NCBI RefSeq assembly: GCF_030818485.1
Contig: NZ_JAUTAJ010000004.1
Span: 496,001 to 560,000, forward strand
Direction of reading: 5' to 3'
DNA from: Pseudoroseomonas cervicalis
Lineage (GTDB): Bacteria; Pseudomonadota; Alphaproteobacteria; Acetobacterales; Acetobacteraceae
DNA: 64,000 nucleotides
Position 1 is the first letter of the stretch. Each line of letters opens with the position of its first letter. Position numbers and translations under genes: made by a program. Under the pieces are notes generated by a model. It saw only the letters and a list, made by a program, of their open reading frames with translations, had not been told where the DNA came from and searched no databases. Below, in pieces: positions 51,665 through 60,148 of this stretch.

Positions 51665-52429
51665 ATGCGACTGCGCGCCGTCACCATGGGCGAGGCGGAG
51701 GGGCCGCCGCTGGTGCTGCTGCACGGGCTGTTCGGCCAGGCGCAGAATTTTGCCGCCGTGCAGAAGATGCTGGCCGCCCGCTTCCGCGTCATCGCGCTCG
51801 ACCTGCGCAACCATGGCCGCTCGCCGCATGACGCGCGGATGGACTACCCCGCCATGGCCGCCGATGTGCTCGAGACGCTGGCCGGGGAGGAGCGCTTCCA
51901 GCTGCTCGGCCATTCGATGGGCGGCAAGGTGGCGATGACGCTGGCCCTCGCCGAGCCCGCGCGCGTCACCCGGCTGATCGTCGCCGACATCGCCCCGGTG
52001 GACTACCCGCCCAGCTTCCGCCCCTATGCGGCGGCGATGCTGGCGCTGGAATTGCGCCCCGGCCTGACGCGGCGGGAGGCCGATGCGGCGCTGGCCGAAG
52101 CGGTGCCAAGCCCCGGCGTGCGCGGCTTCCTGCTGCAGAATCTGGATTTCGGCGCCAGCCCGCCCGCCTGGCGCAACGGCCTGGCCGAGATCGCCGCCGC
52201 CCTGCCGGTGATCGAGGCGGCGCCGCCCCTGCCGCAAGGCGCGCGCTATGAGGGGCCGACCCTGGTGATGTCGGGCGAGACCTCCGACTATATCCGCGCC
52301 GAGCACCGCCCGATCTTCCGCGCCCTGTTCCCCGCCGCGCGCTTCGCGACCGTGAAGGGCGCCGGGCACTGGATCCATGCCGAGAAGCCCGAATCCTTCG
52401 CTGTCCTGGCCGCGGGCGGCGCGGCGTGA
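51665..52429 (+). CDS. Alpha/beta fold hydrolase
   Basis: A 254-residue hydrolase of the YbfF/esterase type. LVLLHGLFGQAQNFAAVQ carries the oxyanion-hole HG, FRVIALDLRNHGRSPHD follows, nucleophile LLGHSMGGKVAM, acid in MSGETSDYI and His in GAGHWIHAEKPESF. The Ser-Asp-His triad is complete; the acid is less certain. It likely hydrolyses acyl esters or acyl-CoA-type substrates. ATG 51665, eleven bases after the EamA gene. Confidence 0.9.
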   Translation: MRLRAVTMGEAEGPPLVLLHGLFGQAQNFAAVQKMLAARFRVIALDLRNHGRSPHDARMDYPAMAADVLETLAGEERFQLLGHSMGGKVAMTLALAEPARVTRLIVADIAPVDYPPSFRPYAAAMLALELRPGLTRREADAALAEAVPSPGVRGFLLQNLDFGASPPAWRNGLAEIAAALPVIEAAPPLPQGARYEGPTLVMSGETSDYIRAEHRPIFRALFPAARFATVKGAGHWIHAEKPESFAVLAAGGAA

Positions 52430-52559
52430 GGCGGGGCCGGTGAAGGTGCTGCCCCGCCTCCTTGCCCGGCCGGATCCGGCGGGCGCCGCGAGGGGGCGCG
52501 GACAGGGGCGGCGCGCCCTGCCGGCGCCTCCGGCCCGCCTCGCCAGGCGGCGCGTTCTG

Positions 52560-53003
52560 ATGGCCCCGCCGCGCATCCGGCCAGCGCGCCCTGGAGATGG
52601 CGAGCGCGTCATCGGGATCTGGCGCGCCGCCGTCGACGCCACGCATGGCTTCCTGGCGCCCGGGGACCGTATCGCCCTCGACGCGATGGTCCGCGGCTTC
52701 CTGCCGCAGGCGCCGCTCTGGCTGGCGGTGGATGCGTCAGACCGGCCGCTGGCCTTCATGCTGATCGAGGGCGGGCATATGGAGGCGCTGTTCGTCGACC
52801 CAGCCCATCACCGCACCGGCCTCGGCGCGGCGCTGGTCCGGCATGGCCTCACGCGGCATCCCGGGCTGACCACCGATGTCAACGAGCAGAACGGGCCGGC
52901 CTTGCGCTTCTATGAGCGCATGGGCTTCCGGGCGACCGGCCGTTCGCCGGTCGATGGGCAGGGCCGGCCCTATCCGCTGATCCATCTGCGGCATGGCGGC
53001 TGA
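52560..53003 (+). CDS. yjaB: GNAT family N-acetyltransferase YjaB
   Basis: A 147-residue acetyltransferase that closely recalls E. coli YjaB: FLPQAPLWLAV, GGHMEALFVDPAHHRTGLG (acetyl-CoA P-loop region), LTTDVNEQNGPALRFYERMGF and GRSPVDGQGRPYPLIHL all match YjaB as I remember it. Acetylates an unknown amine; physiological substrate unknown. ATG 52560, but with a weak ribosome-binding site. Stop is 51 bases from the convergent glycosylase. Confidence 0.85.
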   Translation: MAPPRIRPARPGDGERVIGIWRAAVDATHGFLAPGDRIALDAMVRGFLPQAPLWLAVDASDRPLAFMLIEGGHMEALFVDPAHHRTGLGAALVRHGLTRHPGLTTDVNEQNGPALRFYERMGFRATGRSPVDGQGRPYPLIHLRHGG

Positions 53004-53054
53004 GCGGCGGCCCGCCGGCCAGCGCCACGGCCGGGCCCGGCGATGGGCTCCGCC

Positions 53055-53729
53055 TCAGATGGCGACCGGAGCCTTGAAGCGGCCTTCCTTGGCGAGATCC
53101 GCGGCGCGCCAGAGATACCAGGCGGCGGCGGAGCGGTGCGGCGCCCAGGCCTCGCCAATGGCGGCCAGCGCCTTGGGCCTGGGCTGGGCCTCGGCGCCGG
53201 TGGCCAGGCGGTAGCCCTCGCGCACGCCGAAATCATCGACCGGCAGGATGTCCGGCCGGCCGAGGGTGAAGATCAGCAGCATCTCCACCGTCCAGCGGCC
53301 GACGCCGCGCAGCGCGACCAGCCGCTCGATCAGCTCCTCATCCGGCAGGCGGGCGGCGGCGCGGCGGTTGGGCACCAGGCCGCCCACGCTCTTCAGCGCG
53401 ATGTCGCGGATGGCGGCGACCTTGGCGCCGGAGAAGCCGCAGCCGCGCAGCGCCTCCTCCGGCAGGGCCAGCACGCCTTCGGGCGCGGGGAAATCCTGGC
53501 CGGGGAACAGCGCCAGCAGGCGGTTCAGCATGGCCTCCGCCGCGCGGCCATGCACCTGCTGGTGGGCAATGGCGCGCACCAGCGCCTCATAGGGCTCGCG
53601 CTTCGCCGGTTTGAGGGTGATGGCGCCCACCTGCCGCACCACCGGCCCCAGCACGGGGTCGGCGGCGAGGAAGGCGCGCGCCGCGCGCGGGCGCAGCAGG
53701 CGCGCGGGGGCGGGCCCCGGCGCCAGCAT
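53055..53729 (-). CDS. DNA-3-methyladenine glycosylase 2 family (AlkA-like)
   Basis: A 224-residue helix-hairpin-helix DNA repair glycosylase. The HhH motif is LVALRGVGRWTVEMLL, followed by LGRPDILPVDDFGVREGY, in which the catalytic Asp lies. IAHQQVHGRAAEAMLNRLL gives the family substrate-binding IxQQ. It excises alkylated purines for base excision repair. ATG 53729 overlaps the dctM stop (TGATG), so it is coupled to the TRAP genes on the minus strand. It has no AlkA N-terminal beta domain, so it is the shorter bacterial class. Confidence 0.88.
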   Translation of the reverse strand: MLAPGPAPARLLRPRAARAFLAADPVLGPVVRQVGAITLKPAKREPYEALVRAIAHQQVHGRAAEAMLNRLLALFPGQDFPAPEGVLALPEEALRGCGFSGAKVAAIRDIALKSVGGLVPNRRAAARLPDEELIERLVALRGVGRWTVEMLLIFTLGRPDILPVDDFGVREGYRLATGAEAQPRPKALAAIGEAWAPHRSAAAWYLWRAADLAKEGRFKAPVAI

Positions 53730-55006
53730 CAGCGGAACACCAGATGCGGCAGGGCAAGCGTCAGCGCGGGGACATAGGTGATGATCATCAGGCAGGCCAG
53801 CACCACGGCGATGAAGACCAGAAGATAGCGCATCATCGTCTCGATGCCACAGCCGGCGACCTGGGCGGCGGCGAACAGGTTCACGCCGAAGGGCGGCGTG
53901 ATCATCCCCAGCGCCAGGTTCACCACCATGATGGTGCCGAAATGCACCCCGTCCAGGCCCACGCGCTGCGCCGCATCCGCCAGGATCGGCGCGAGCACGA
54001 TGATGCTGGCGCTGGTCTCGACGAACATGCCGACGATGAAGAGGAAGACATTGACGCCGAGCAGGAACAGCGCCGGCCCCTCGAAGCTCCGCACCAGCCA
54101 TTCGGCCGCCGCATCCGGCACGCCCTGCCGGTTCAGCAGGTAGGAGAACAGCGCGGCGCAGGCGATGATGAACATGATCACCGCCGAGGAGATCACCGAT
54201 TTGCGGAAGATCGGGTAGAGGTCGCGCCAGGACAGCTCGCGATGGATGAACATGCCGATGAGGATGGCGTAGAACACGGCGACGACGCTGGCCTCGGTCG
54301 GGGTGGTGACGCCGCCATAGATGCCGCCCAGCACGATCACCGGCATCAGCAGGGCGAAGCCCGCCTGGCGCAGCGCCGCGCCGAAGGGCAGCCGGCCCTC
54401 GCCATCGCGCTTGCCCCAGCCCTTGATGCGGCACCAGACCAGCACGGTCAGGATCAGCGCGGCGGCGATCAGGAAGCCCGGTACGAAGCCGGCGATGAAC
54501 AGCTCCGGGATCGAGACCTGGGTGGTCACGCCATAGAGGATCATCGGGATCGAGGGCGGGATGATGACGCCGAGCTCGGCGGCCGTCGCCTGCAGCGCCG
54601 CGGCGAAGCCCACCGGGTAGCCATGCTTCACCAGCGCCGGGATCATGATGGTGCCGATGGCGAAGGTGGTGGCGACCGAGGAGCCGCTGATGGCGGCGAA
54701 GATCATGCAGGTGACGATGCAGGTGGCGGGCAGCCCGCCCTGCACGCCGCCCACCATGGATTTGGCGAATTCCACCAGCCGGCGGCTGATGCCGCCGACA
54801 TCCATCAGATTGCCCGCCAGGATGAAGAAGGGGATGGCGGCGAGCGGAAACTTGTCGAGCGCGACAAAGATCTGCTGCGCGGCGACGATCATCGGGAAGC
54901 GGGTGAAGCCCTCGATCCCGAAGATGGCGGCGAGGCCGATGGCCACCGCCACGGGGATGCCGGCGGCGAAGCCCACCAGCATCACGGTCAGCATCAGGCT
55001 GGTCAT
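53729..55006 (-). CDS. dctM: TRAP transporter large permease subunit
   Basis: A 425-residue DctM-type subunit with about twelve helices. AIPFFILAGNLMDVGGISRRL, IFAAISGSSVATTFAIGT, IIPPSIPMILYGVTTQVSI and the late MITPPFGVNLFAAA are family markers. It forms the sodium-coupled membrane domain of a dicarboxylate or other organic-acid TRAP importer. ATG 55006 overlaps the dctQ stop in ATGA. Confidence 0.94.
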   Translation of the reverse strand: MTSLMLTVMLVGFAAGIPVAVAIGLAAIFGIEGFTRFPMIVAAQQIFVALDKFPLAAIPFFILAGNLMDVGGISRRLVEFAKSMVGGVQGGLPATCIVTCMIFAAISGSSVATTFAIGTIMIPALVKHGYPVGFAAALQATAAELGVIIPPSIPMILYGVTTQVSIPELFIAGFVPGFLIAAALILTVLVWCRIKGWGKRDGEGRLPFGAALRQAGFALLMPVIVLGGIYGGVTTPTEASVVAVFYAILIGMFIHRELSWRDLYPIFRKSVISSAVIMFIIACAALFSYLLNRQGVPDAAAEWLVRSFEGPALFLLGVNVFLFIVGMFVETSASIIVLAPILADAAQRVGLDGVHFGTIMVVNLALGMITPPFGVNLFAAAQVAGCGIETMMRYLLVFIAVVLACLMIITYVPALTLALPHLVFR

Positions 55007-55581
55007 ACCGCCGCCTCCAGCTCCGCCGAGCGGCGGTCGAGGAAATTGGCGAGCGCGCCGATCATCGCGAACAGCGCGCCCACGGGGATGGCGGCATAGC
55101 CCCAGGACATCGAGACCTCGAGCCCCGCCATCTCCTGGAACTGCACCCGCTCGGTCATGCTCCAGCCGAACCAGAACAGCACGCCCATCAGCGACAGGCT
55201 GGCGGCCAGCGACGCCGCCTCCAGCCCGCGCCGGACGCTGCCGCCGCTGTAGCGATGCGCGGCATCGATCGAGACCAGGGCGCCGGCGCGCAGCGCGACG
55301 GCGAGGCCCAGCATGGCCATCCAGATCAGCGCGGTGCGCACCAGCGCCTCGCTCCAGATCGAGGGTGTCTCGGTGGCGAAGCGGGCGATCACCTGCCACA
55401 GCCCGGCGCAGGCGGCGATGGCCAGCGCCAGGCTGGCCAGGATGGCGGCCAGCCCGGTCATGGCGCGGTCGAGCAGGAGGAGGGCGCGGCGCGGCGCCTC
55501 CGCCCGCGCGCCGATCCACAGCGCGAGGAGGGTGACGAGCAGGCTGCCCGCCCCGATGATCTGCAGCGGCAGCGTGTTCAT
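55003..55581 (-). CDS. dctQ: TRAP transporter small permease subunit
   Basis: A 192-residue small TRAP subunit with four helices. The TPSIWSEALVRTALIWMAML segment is the characteristic DctQ signature (WxEExxR-like), followed by GLAVALRAGALVSID, as in other dctQ. Stop overlaps the dctM start. ATG 55581, 171 bases after dctP; that gap contains GC hairpins. Confidence 0.92.
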   Translation of the reverse strand: MNTLPLQIIGAGSLLVTLLALWIGARAEAPRRALLLLDRAMTGLAAILASLALAIAACAGLWQVIARFATETPSIWSEALVRTALIWMAMLGLAVALRAGALVSIDAAHRYSGGSVRRGLEAASLAASLSLMGVLFWFGWSMTERVQFQEMAGLEVSMSWGYAAIPVGALFAMIGALANFLDRRSAELEAAV

Positions 55582-55752
55582 GGGCGGTGCGGCCCGGGAA
55601 GGCGCGGGAGGCGGGTCACGCGGAGTTTCCTGGATGGCGGGCCATGGCGTGGCCCCGGGAAAGGGTCCGGGGCGCGGCGGCCCCGGGAGCGGCGTGGCGC
55701 GGCGGCGCCGCGCCCGGTCGGGCGGGGAAGGGCGCGCGGCCCTTCCCGCGGC

Positions 55753-56733
55753 TCACTTCCAGTCGCGCAGCCGGCGCAGCAGGTTGCCGTCAAGCTCCCG
55801 CTCATACTGGGCGAAGGCGGAGGCCAGCGCGGTCTGGAACTGCGCGGTGTCGACGCTGGTCGTCACCGTCATGCCGCGGCGGCGCAGCTCGTCCACGCCG
55901 CTCTGCTCATCGGCGGTGACCTTGGCGCGGTTGGCGTCGCGCCCGGCCTGGGCGGCCTGCAGGAAGATCGCGCGGTCGGCGGCGCTGAGCCGGCCCCACA
56001 GCGCCGGCGAGCCGATCAGCAGCGCCGGCGAATAGACATGGCCGGTCAGCGTCAGGTAGCGCTGCACCTGGTTGATGTTGTTGGCGACGATCACCGGGAT
56101 CGGGTTCTCCTGCCCGTCCACCGTGCCCTGCTGCAGCGCCGGGATCAGCTCGGAGAAGGCCATCGGCGTCGGCAGCGCGCCCAGGGTGGAGAAGGCGCGC
56201 ATATGCACCTGGTTCTCCATGGTGCGCACCTTCAGCCCGCGGATATCGGCCGGCGTGTTCACCTCGCGCCGCGAATTGGTCAGGTGGCGGAAGCCGTTCT
56301 CCATCCAGATCACGCCGACCAGGCCGCGGCGCTGGAATTTCTCCAGGATCTCCTGGCCGATCGGCGAATCCAGCGCGCCGCGCGCATGGGCGTAGTCGCG
56401 GAACAGGAAGGGCACGTCGACGGTGCGCACCTCGGGCACGAAATTTCCGACCGGCCCGGTCGAGGTGATGGTGAAGTCGAGCGTGCCGATCTGCACGCTC
56501 TCGATCATCTCGCGCTCATTGTCGTTGCGCTGGATGGTGACGCGGTAGCGGTTGTTCGACAGCCGCTCCAGCGTCTCCTTGAAGGCCATCGCGCCGGCGC
56601 CGTAATGGCTGTTGGCGGTGGGCAGCGGGTGCTGGATGGTGATCTCGGTCTGCGCCATGGCGGGCGCGGCGCCCAGCAGGGCGGTGAAGCCGGCAAGGCC
56701 GGCGGCGAGCGCGGTGCGGCGCAGCATGCTCAT
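55753..56733 (-). CDS. dctP: TRAP transporter substrate-binding protein
   Basis: A 326-residue periplasmic protein with signal (LAAGLAGFTALLGAAPAMAQ). The DctP family: EITIQHPLPTANSHYGAGA, then SVQIGTLDFTITSTGPVGNFVPE, the conserved Arg region GLKVRTMENQVHMRAF and FSELIPALQQGTVDGQENP that holds the carboxylate. Captures an organic acid. First structural gene after the lysR at 56782, with 48 bases between, so lysR-dctPQM may be one unit. Confidence 0.94.
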   Translation of the reverse strand: MSMLRRTALAAGLAGFTALLGAAPAMAQTEITIQHPLPTANSHYGAGAMAFKETLERLSNNRYRVTIQRNDNEREMIESVQIGTLDFTITSTGPVGNFVPEVRTVDVPFLFRDYAHARGALDSPIGQEILEKFQRRGLVGVIWMENGFRHLTNSRREVNTPADIRGLKVRTMENQVHMRAFSTLGALPTPMAFSELIPALQQGTVDGQENPIPVIVANNINQVQRYLTLTGHVYSPALLIGSPALWGRLSAADRAIFLQAAQAGRDANRAKVTADEQSGVDELRRRGMTVTTSVDTAQFQTALASAFAQYERELDGNLLRRLRDWK

Positions 56734-56781
56734 GATCGTTCCTCCCGCGGCGCGTTGTTCCCGGCGCCGATTGCCTCATTT

Positions 56782-57720
56782 CTAGGGGAGGGTAGGGCGC
56801 GTTTCAATCTGTTGCGGCGCAATGCCATGCATGGTCGCGGCGACATGGCGCAATTGTCGGATGAAATCCCGCGCCGCCGGCGCAGCTTCATTGCGGCGAT
56901 AGGCGGCGGCGATCTCCGCCAGCAGCGGCTCGCCGGAAAGCGGCCGGTACACCATGCCGGGCAGGCGCACGCAGTCGCGCAGCGATTCCGGCACCACCGC
57001 GACGCCGAGGCCGAGCCCCACCAGGCTGGCCACCGCCACCAGGTCGCGCCCGCCATGGGCGATGCGCGGCACGAAGCCGCCCTGCTGGCCGAGCTGGCGG
57101 GTGAAATGGTGGAAGCCGGCCTTTTCCGGGTCGGGGGTGATGAAATCCTCCCCGGCCAGGGCGGTGGGCGCCACCTCGGCCTCGGCCGCCAGCGGGTGCT
57201 GCTCGGGCAGCGCGATCAGCAGCCGCTCGCGCAGCAGGCGCAGCGCGGTGACGCCGGGGGGGACGGCCAGGGGCGGGCGGATGAAGCCGACATCGAGCGC
57301 GCCTTCCGCCACCGCCTCGACCTGCGGCACCGTCTCCATCTCCTGCAGCCGCAGGCTGACCTCGGGATGGGCGCGGCGCCAATCGCCGATGCTGGCGGCC
57401 AGCACGCCGGCGAAGGCGGCGGAGGCCGCGAAGCCGATGCTGATGATGCCGCGCTCGCCGCGCCCGGCCTGGCGGCCGATCTGCGCCGCGCGCTCCACCT
57501 GGCGCAACGCCGCCATGGCTTCCGGCAGGAAGAGCTGGCCGGCATCGGTCAGCGCCACGCGGCGCTGGCCGCGGCGGAACAGCCGGGCGCCCAAATGCCG
57601 CTCCAGCGCCTGCACCTGCTCGGTCAGCGAGGGTGCGGAGAGGCCCAGGCGCTCGGCGGCGCGGGCGAAATGCAGGGTCTCGGCCACCGCCAGGAAGGCG
57701 CGCAGATGCCGCAGCTCCAT
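56782..57720 (-). CDS. LysR family transcriptional regulator
   Basis: A 312-residue LysR regulator. N-terminal helix-turn-helix MELRHLRAFLAVAETLHFAR, then AAERLGLSAPSLTEQVQAL; a substrate-binding domain follows (residues about 88-305). It resembles the CbbR/BenM-type subgroup by the opening MELRHLRAFLAVAE. ATG 57720 (57723 also possible) with AAAGG three to six bases upstream. It is the same strand as dctP and divergent from the MFS gene at 57846; a strong inverted repeat lies between, so either or both may be its target. Confidence 0.92.
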   Translation of the reverse strand: MELRHLRAFLAVAETLHFARAAERLGLSAPSLTEQVQALERHLGARLFRRGQRRVALTDAGQLFLPEAMAALRQVERAAQIGRQAGRGERGIISIGFAASAAFAGVLAASIGDWRRAHPEVSLRLQEMETVPQVEAVAEGALDVGFIRPPLAVPPGVTALRLLRERLLIALPEQHPLAAEAEVAPTALAGEDFITPDPEKAGFHHFTRQLGQQGGFVPRIAHGGRDLVAVASLVGLGLGVAVVPESLRDCVRLPGMVYRPLSGEPLLAEIAAAYRRNEAAPAARDFIRQLRHVAATMHGIAPQQIETRPTLP

Positions 57721-57740
57721 CATCCACCTTTGGTCCCACG

Positions 57741-57774
57741 AAATCTCCACATTCGGTAGCGCCGAATGATTTCG
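57741..57774. promoter_or_regulatory. LysR-type operator candidate
   Basis: Perfect 7-bp dyad CATTCGG-TAGCG-CCGAATG (57750-57768), containing a T-N11-A LysR box (57753 to 57765), flanked by further dyad GAAATC / GATTTC. Lies in the 125-base divergent region between the LysR gene and the MFS gene. Confidence 0.6.
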
Positions 57775-57845
57775 CGTCAAGCGACCAATGACCGGGCCAT
57801 GCTGCGCTGCATATAGACAGAGTCCTTGCCCCGAGGACCGAGCCC

Positions 57846-59063
57846 ATGTCCGCCACCGCCCTGCCGCAGGCCCGTCCCTTCATCGAGCGCGGCACCACCG
57901 AGTTCCGCCGCACCAACCTGGCCTTCCTCTGCGCCGGCTTCTCGACCTTCGCGCTGCTCTACTGCGTGCAGCCGCTGCTGCCGGGCTTCTCGGCGGCCTT
58001 TCATGTCAGCCCCGCCACCAGCAGCCTGGCGCTGTCGCTGCCGACCGCGGTGATGGCCTTCGCCATGCTGCTGGCCAGCGCGGTGTCGGAGGCGCTGGGG
58101 CGGAAGCCGCTGATGGTGGCCTCGGTCTTCGGCTCGGCGCTGCTGACGCTGCTGGCCGGCTTCGCGCCGGGCTGGGAGGGGTTCCTGGCGCTGCGCGCGC
58201 TGCTCGGCCTGACGCTGTGCGGCCTGCCCGCCATCGCCATGGCCTATATCGCCGAGGAGGTGCATCCCCGCTCCAGCGGCTATGCGATGGGGCTCTATAT
58301 CAGCGGCTCGGCCTTTGGCGGGCTGGTCGGGCGGGTGGTGGCCGGGCTGCTGCTGGACCATTATGGCTGGCGCGTCGCCATGGGGGGCATCGGCGCGCTG
58401 GGCCTGGTCTCGGCGCTGGTGTTCTGGCGCTGCCTGCCGCCCTCGCGCCAGTTCCGGCCGCGCCCGCTGCTCTGGGGGCAGCTCGCCGCCAATTTCGCCG
58501 CGCATCTGCGCGATGGCGGCATGCGCTGGCTCTATCTCGAGGGCTTCCTGTTCATGGGGAGCTTCGTCACCCTCTACAACTATATCGGCTACCGGCTGCT
58601 GGCGCCGCCCTTCGACCTGCCGCACAGCCTGGTGGCGGCGGTGTTCAGCGTCTATCTGGTGGGCATCGGCAGCTCCACCTTCGTGGGCGGGCTGGCGGAC
58701 CGCTTCGGCCGGCAGCGCGTGCTGTGGATCACCGTGCTGGTGATGCTGCTGGGCGTGGCGCTGACGCTGTCCGACCATCTGGCGCTGGTGGTGGCCGGGC
58801 TGGTGGCGGTGACCTTCGGCTTCTTCGGCTCGCATTCCCTGACCAGCTCCTGGGTCGGGCGGCGGGCCGGGACGACCAAGGCGCAGGCCTCGTCGCTCTA
58901 TCTGTTCTGCTACTACATGGGCGCTGCCCTCCTGGGCGGCGCCGGCGGGCTGGCCTGGTCCGCCTGGGGCTGGGAGGGGGTGGTGGCGCTGCTGGGCGGC
59001 TCGCTGTCGCTGGCCCTGCTGGCCGCGCTGCGCCTGGCCGCCGGCCTGCCCCCACCGCGCTGA
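57846..59063 (+). CDS. MFS transporter (YnfM-like)
   Basis: A 405-residue major facilitator with twelve helices. Motif A-like GRKPLMV in loop 2-3, and FGRQRVLW in loop 8-9; the first helix LAFLCAGFSTFALLYCVQPL and PLLPGFSAAFHVSPATSS fit the YnfM/arabinose-efflux-like subgroup of bacterial inner-membrane exporters. Substrate unknown. ATG 57846. Divergent from LysR with a shared operator, so probably its target. Confidence 0.92.
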   Translation: MSATALPQARPFIERGTTEFRRTNLAFLCAGFSTFALLYCVQPLLPGFSAAFHVSPATSSLALSLPTAVMAFAMLLASAVSEALGRKPLMVASVFGSALLTLLAGFAPGWEGFLALRALLGLTLCGLPAIAMAYIAEEVHPRSSGYAMGLYISGSAFGGLVGRVVAGLLLDHYGWRVAMGGIGALGLVSALVFWRCLPPSRQFRPRPLLWGQLAANFAAHLRDGGMRWLYLEGFLFMGSFVTLYNYIGYRLLAPPFDLPHSLVAAVFSVYLVGIGSSTFVGGLADRFGRQRVLWITVLVMLLGVALTLSDHLALVVAGLVAVTFGFFGSHSLTSSWVGRRAGTTKAQASSLYLFCYYMGAALLGGAGGLAWSAWGWEGVVALLGGSLSLALLAALRLAAGLPPPR

Positions 59064-59095
59064 ACCCACTGAGCACCCCTGGGCGCAGACGCCAC

Positions 59096-59124
59096 AAAAA
59101 GGGCCGCGACTCCCGTCGCGGCCC
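59096..59124 (-). terminator. Terminator of the 49-residue acidic protein gene
   Basis: Ten-bp stem GGGCCGCGAC / GTCGCGGCCC with TCCC loop and five A at 59096-59100, i.e. five T after the stem on the minus strand. It serves the small gene at 59143-59292. It could also act on the converging MFS transcript. Confidence 0.75.
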
Positions 59125-59142
59125 TGACCGGCAGCCGAAAGA

Positions 59143-59292
59143 TTACTGGTAGCCGCCGGTTTTGGCGCGTTCCTTGGCGGCGTCGCTCTGGGCCTTTTCG
59201 TCGACCGGCTTCTGATCGGGCGGGGTGCCGGTTTCCTCGAAGGGCTTCTCGGTGCCGGTGCTGTCGGCGTCGGGGTTCTTCTCGTCGGCCAT
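59143..59292 (-). CDS. Small acidic, probably disordered protein
   Basis: A 49-residue protein MADEKNPDADSTGTEKPFEE then TGTPPDQKPVDEKAQSDAAK and ERAKTGGYQ: Asp/Glu/Lys/Pro-rich and lacking hydrophobic stretches, so likely disordered. It has a good ribosome-binding site (AGGGAGA) and its own terminator, which makes it credible despite its size. I do not recognise the family; similar small charged stress-type proteins are known in other bacteria. Confidence 0.7.
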   Translation of the reverse strand: MADEKNPDADSTGTEKPFEETGTPPDQKPVDEKAQSDAAKERAKTGGYQ

Positions 59293-59394
59293 GGCGGTGT
59301 CTCCCTGGGCTGTGTTTTCCTCAGGGAGAACGGCGCGCCGGGCCGCGGGTTCCAGCAGCGGCCCGCGCCGGGCCGAGAGGGAGGAGACAGACGC

Positions 59395-59799
59395 ATGCTG
59401 ACCGGTGGCTGCCATTGCGGAGCGATCCGCTACCGGGCCGAGGGGAGGCCCTATCACCCGACCCTGTGCCATTGCAGCGATTGCCAGCGCAGCAGCGGCG
59501 CGCCGGTGATGGCCTGGTTCACCGTGGTGTCGGACAGCTTCCACCTGGTCCGTGGCCAGATGCGGTATTACGAATCGAGCCCCGGCGTGCAGCGCGGCTT
59601 CTGCGAAGCCTGCGGCTGCAGCCTGAGCTGGGGCAAGCGCGACGGGGCGGAGATCGACATCGCCACGGCCAGCCTGGACGCGCCGGAGGCGGTGCCGCCC
59701 GAGGACCACACCTGGTTCACCCGCCGCCAGCCCTGGCTGCAGCCGGGCGATGCCCTGCCGCGGCATGCCACGGCGCGCGGCAAGGGGCTGGCGGAATAG
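59395..59799 (+). CDS. GFA family (CENP-V/GFA-like) protein
   Basis: A 134-residue zinc-binding protein of the glutathione-dependent formaldehyde-activating (GFA) fold. Cysteine motifs are GGCHCGAIRY (Cys6, Cys8), LCHCSDCQRSSG (Cys25, Cys27, Cys30) and FCEACGCSLSW. The typical GFA length and spacing are kept. True GFA activity has been disputed; function is uncertain. ATG 59395, with GGAGGAGACAGACGC upstream. Convergent with the YnfA gene five bases away. Confidence 0.92.
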   Translation: MLTGGCHCGAIRYRAEGRPYHPTLCHCSDCQRSSGAPVMAWFTVVSDSFHLVRGQMRYYESSPGVQRGFCEACGCSLSWGKRDGAEIDIATASLDAPEAVPPEDHTWFTRRQPWLQPGDALPRHATARGKGLAE

Positions 59800-59804
59800 C
59801 CGCT

Positions 59805-60137
59805 TTAGGCCGCGCCGCGCGGCCCGAGCAGGATCACCGCGGCGCCGGCCAGGCAGAGCGCCGCGCCCGCCATGTCCCAGCGATCCGGCCGCGCCCCCTC
59901 GACCAGCCAGAGCCAGGCGAGGGAGGCGGCGATATACACCCCGCCATAGGCGGCGAAGGCGCGGCCGGCGGCGCTGCTCTCGACCAGCGTCAGCAGCAGG
60001 CCGAACAGCGCCAGGCTGCCGAGGCCCGGCAGCAGCCACCAGGCGGAGCGGCCGAGCCGCAGCACCATCCAGATGGCGAAGCACCCCCCGATCTCCGCCA
60101 GCGCGGCGGCCAGATAGAGCAGGGCGGTGCGCGCCAT
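59805..60137 (-). CDS. ynfA: YnfA family (UPF0060) membrane protein
   Basis: A 110-residue four-helix protein related to small multidrug resistance transporters. [20 protein letters not shown], then [20 protein letters not shown] and [20 protein letters not shown] are the YnfA core. ATG 60137. The role in E. coli is only partly known. Followed on the same strand by no coupled gene but 11 bases after the aldehyde dehydrogenase stop (60149). Confidence 0.93.
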   Translation of the reverse strand: MARTALLYLAAALAEIGGCFAIWMVLRLGRSAWWLLPGLGSLALFGLLLTLVESSAAGRAFAAYGGVYIAASLAWLWLVEGARPDRWDMAGAALCLAGAAVILLGPRGAA

Positions 60138-60148
60138 GAGGTGCGGCC

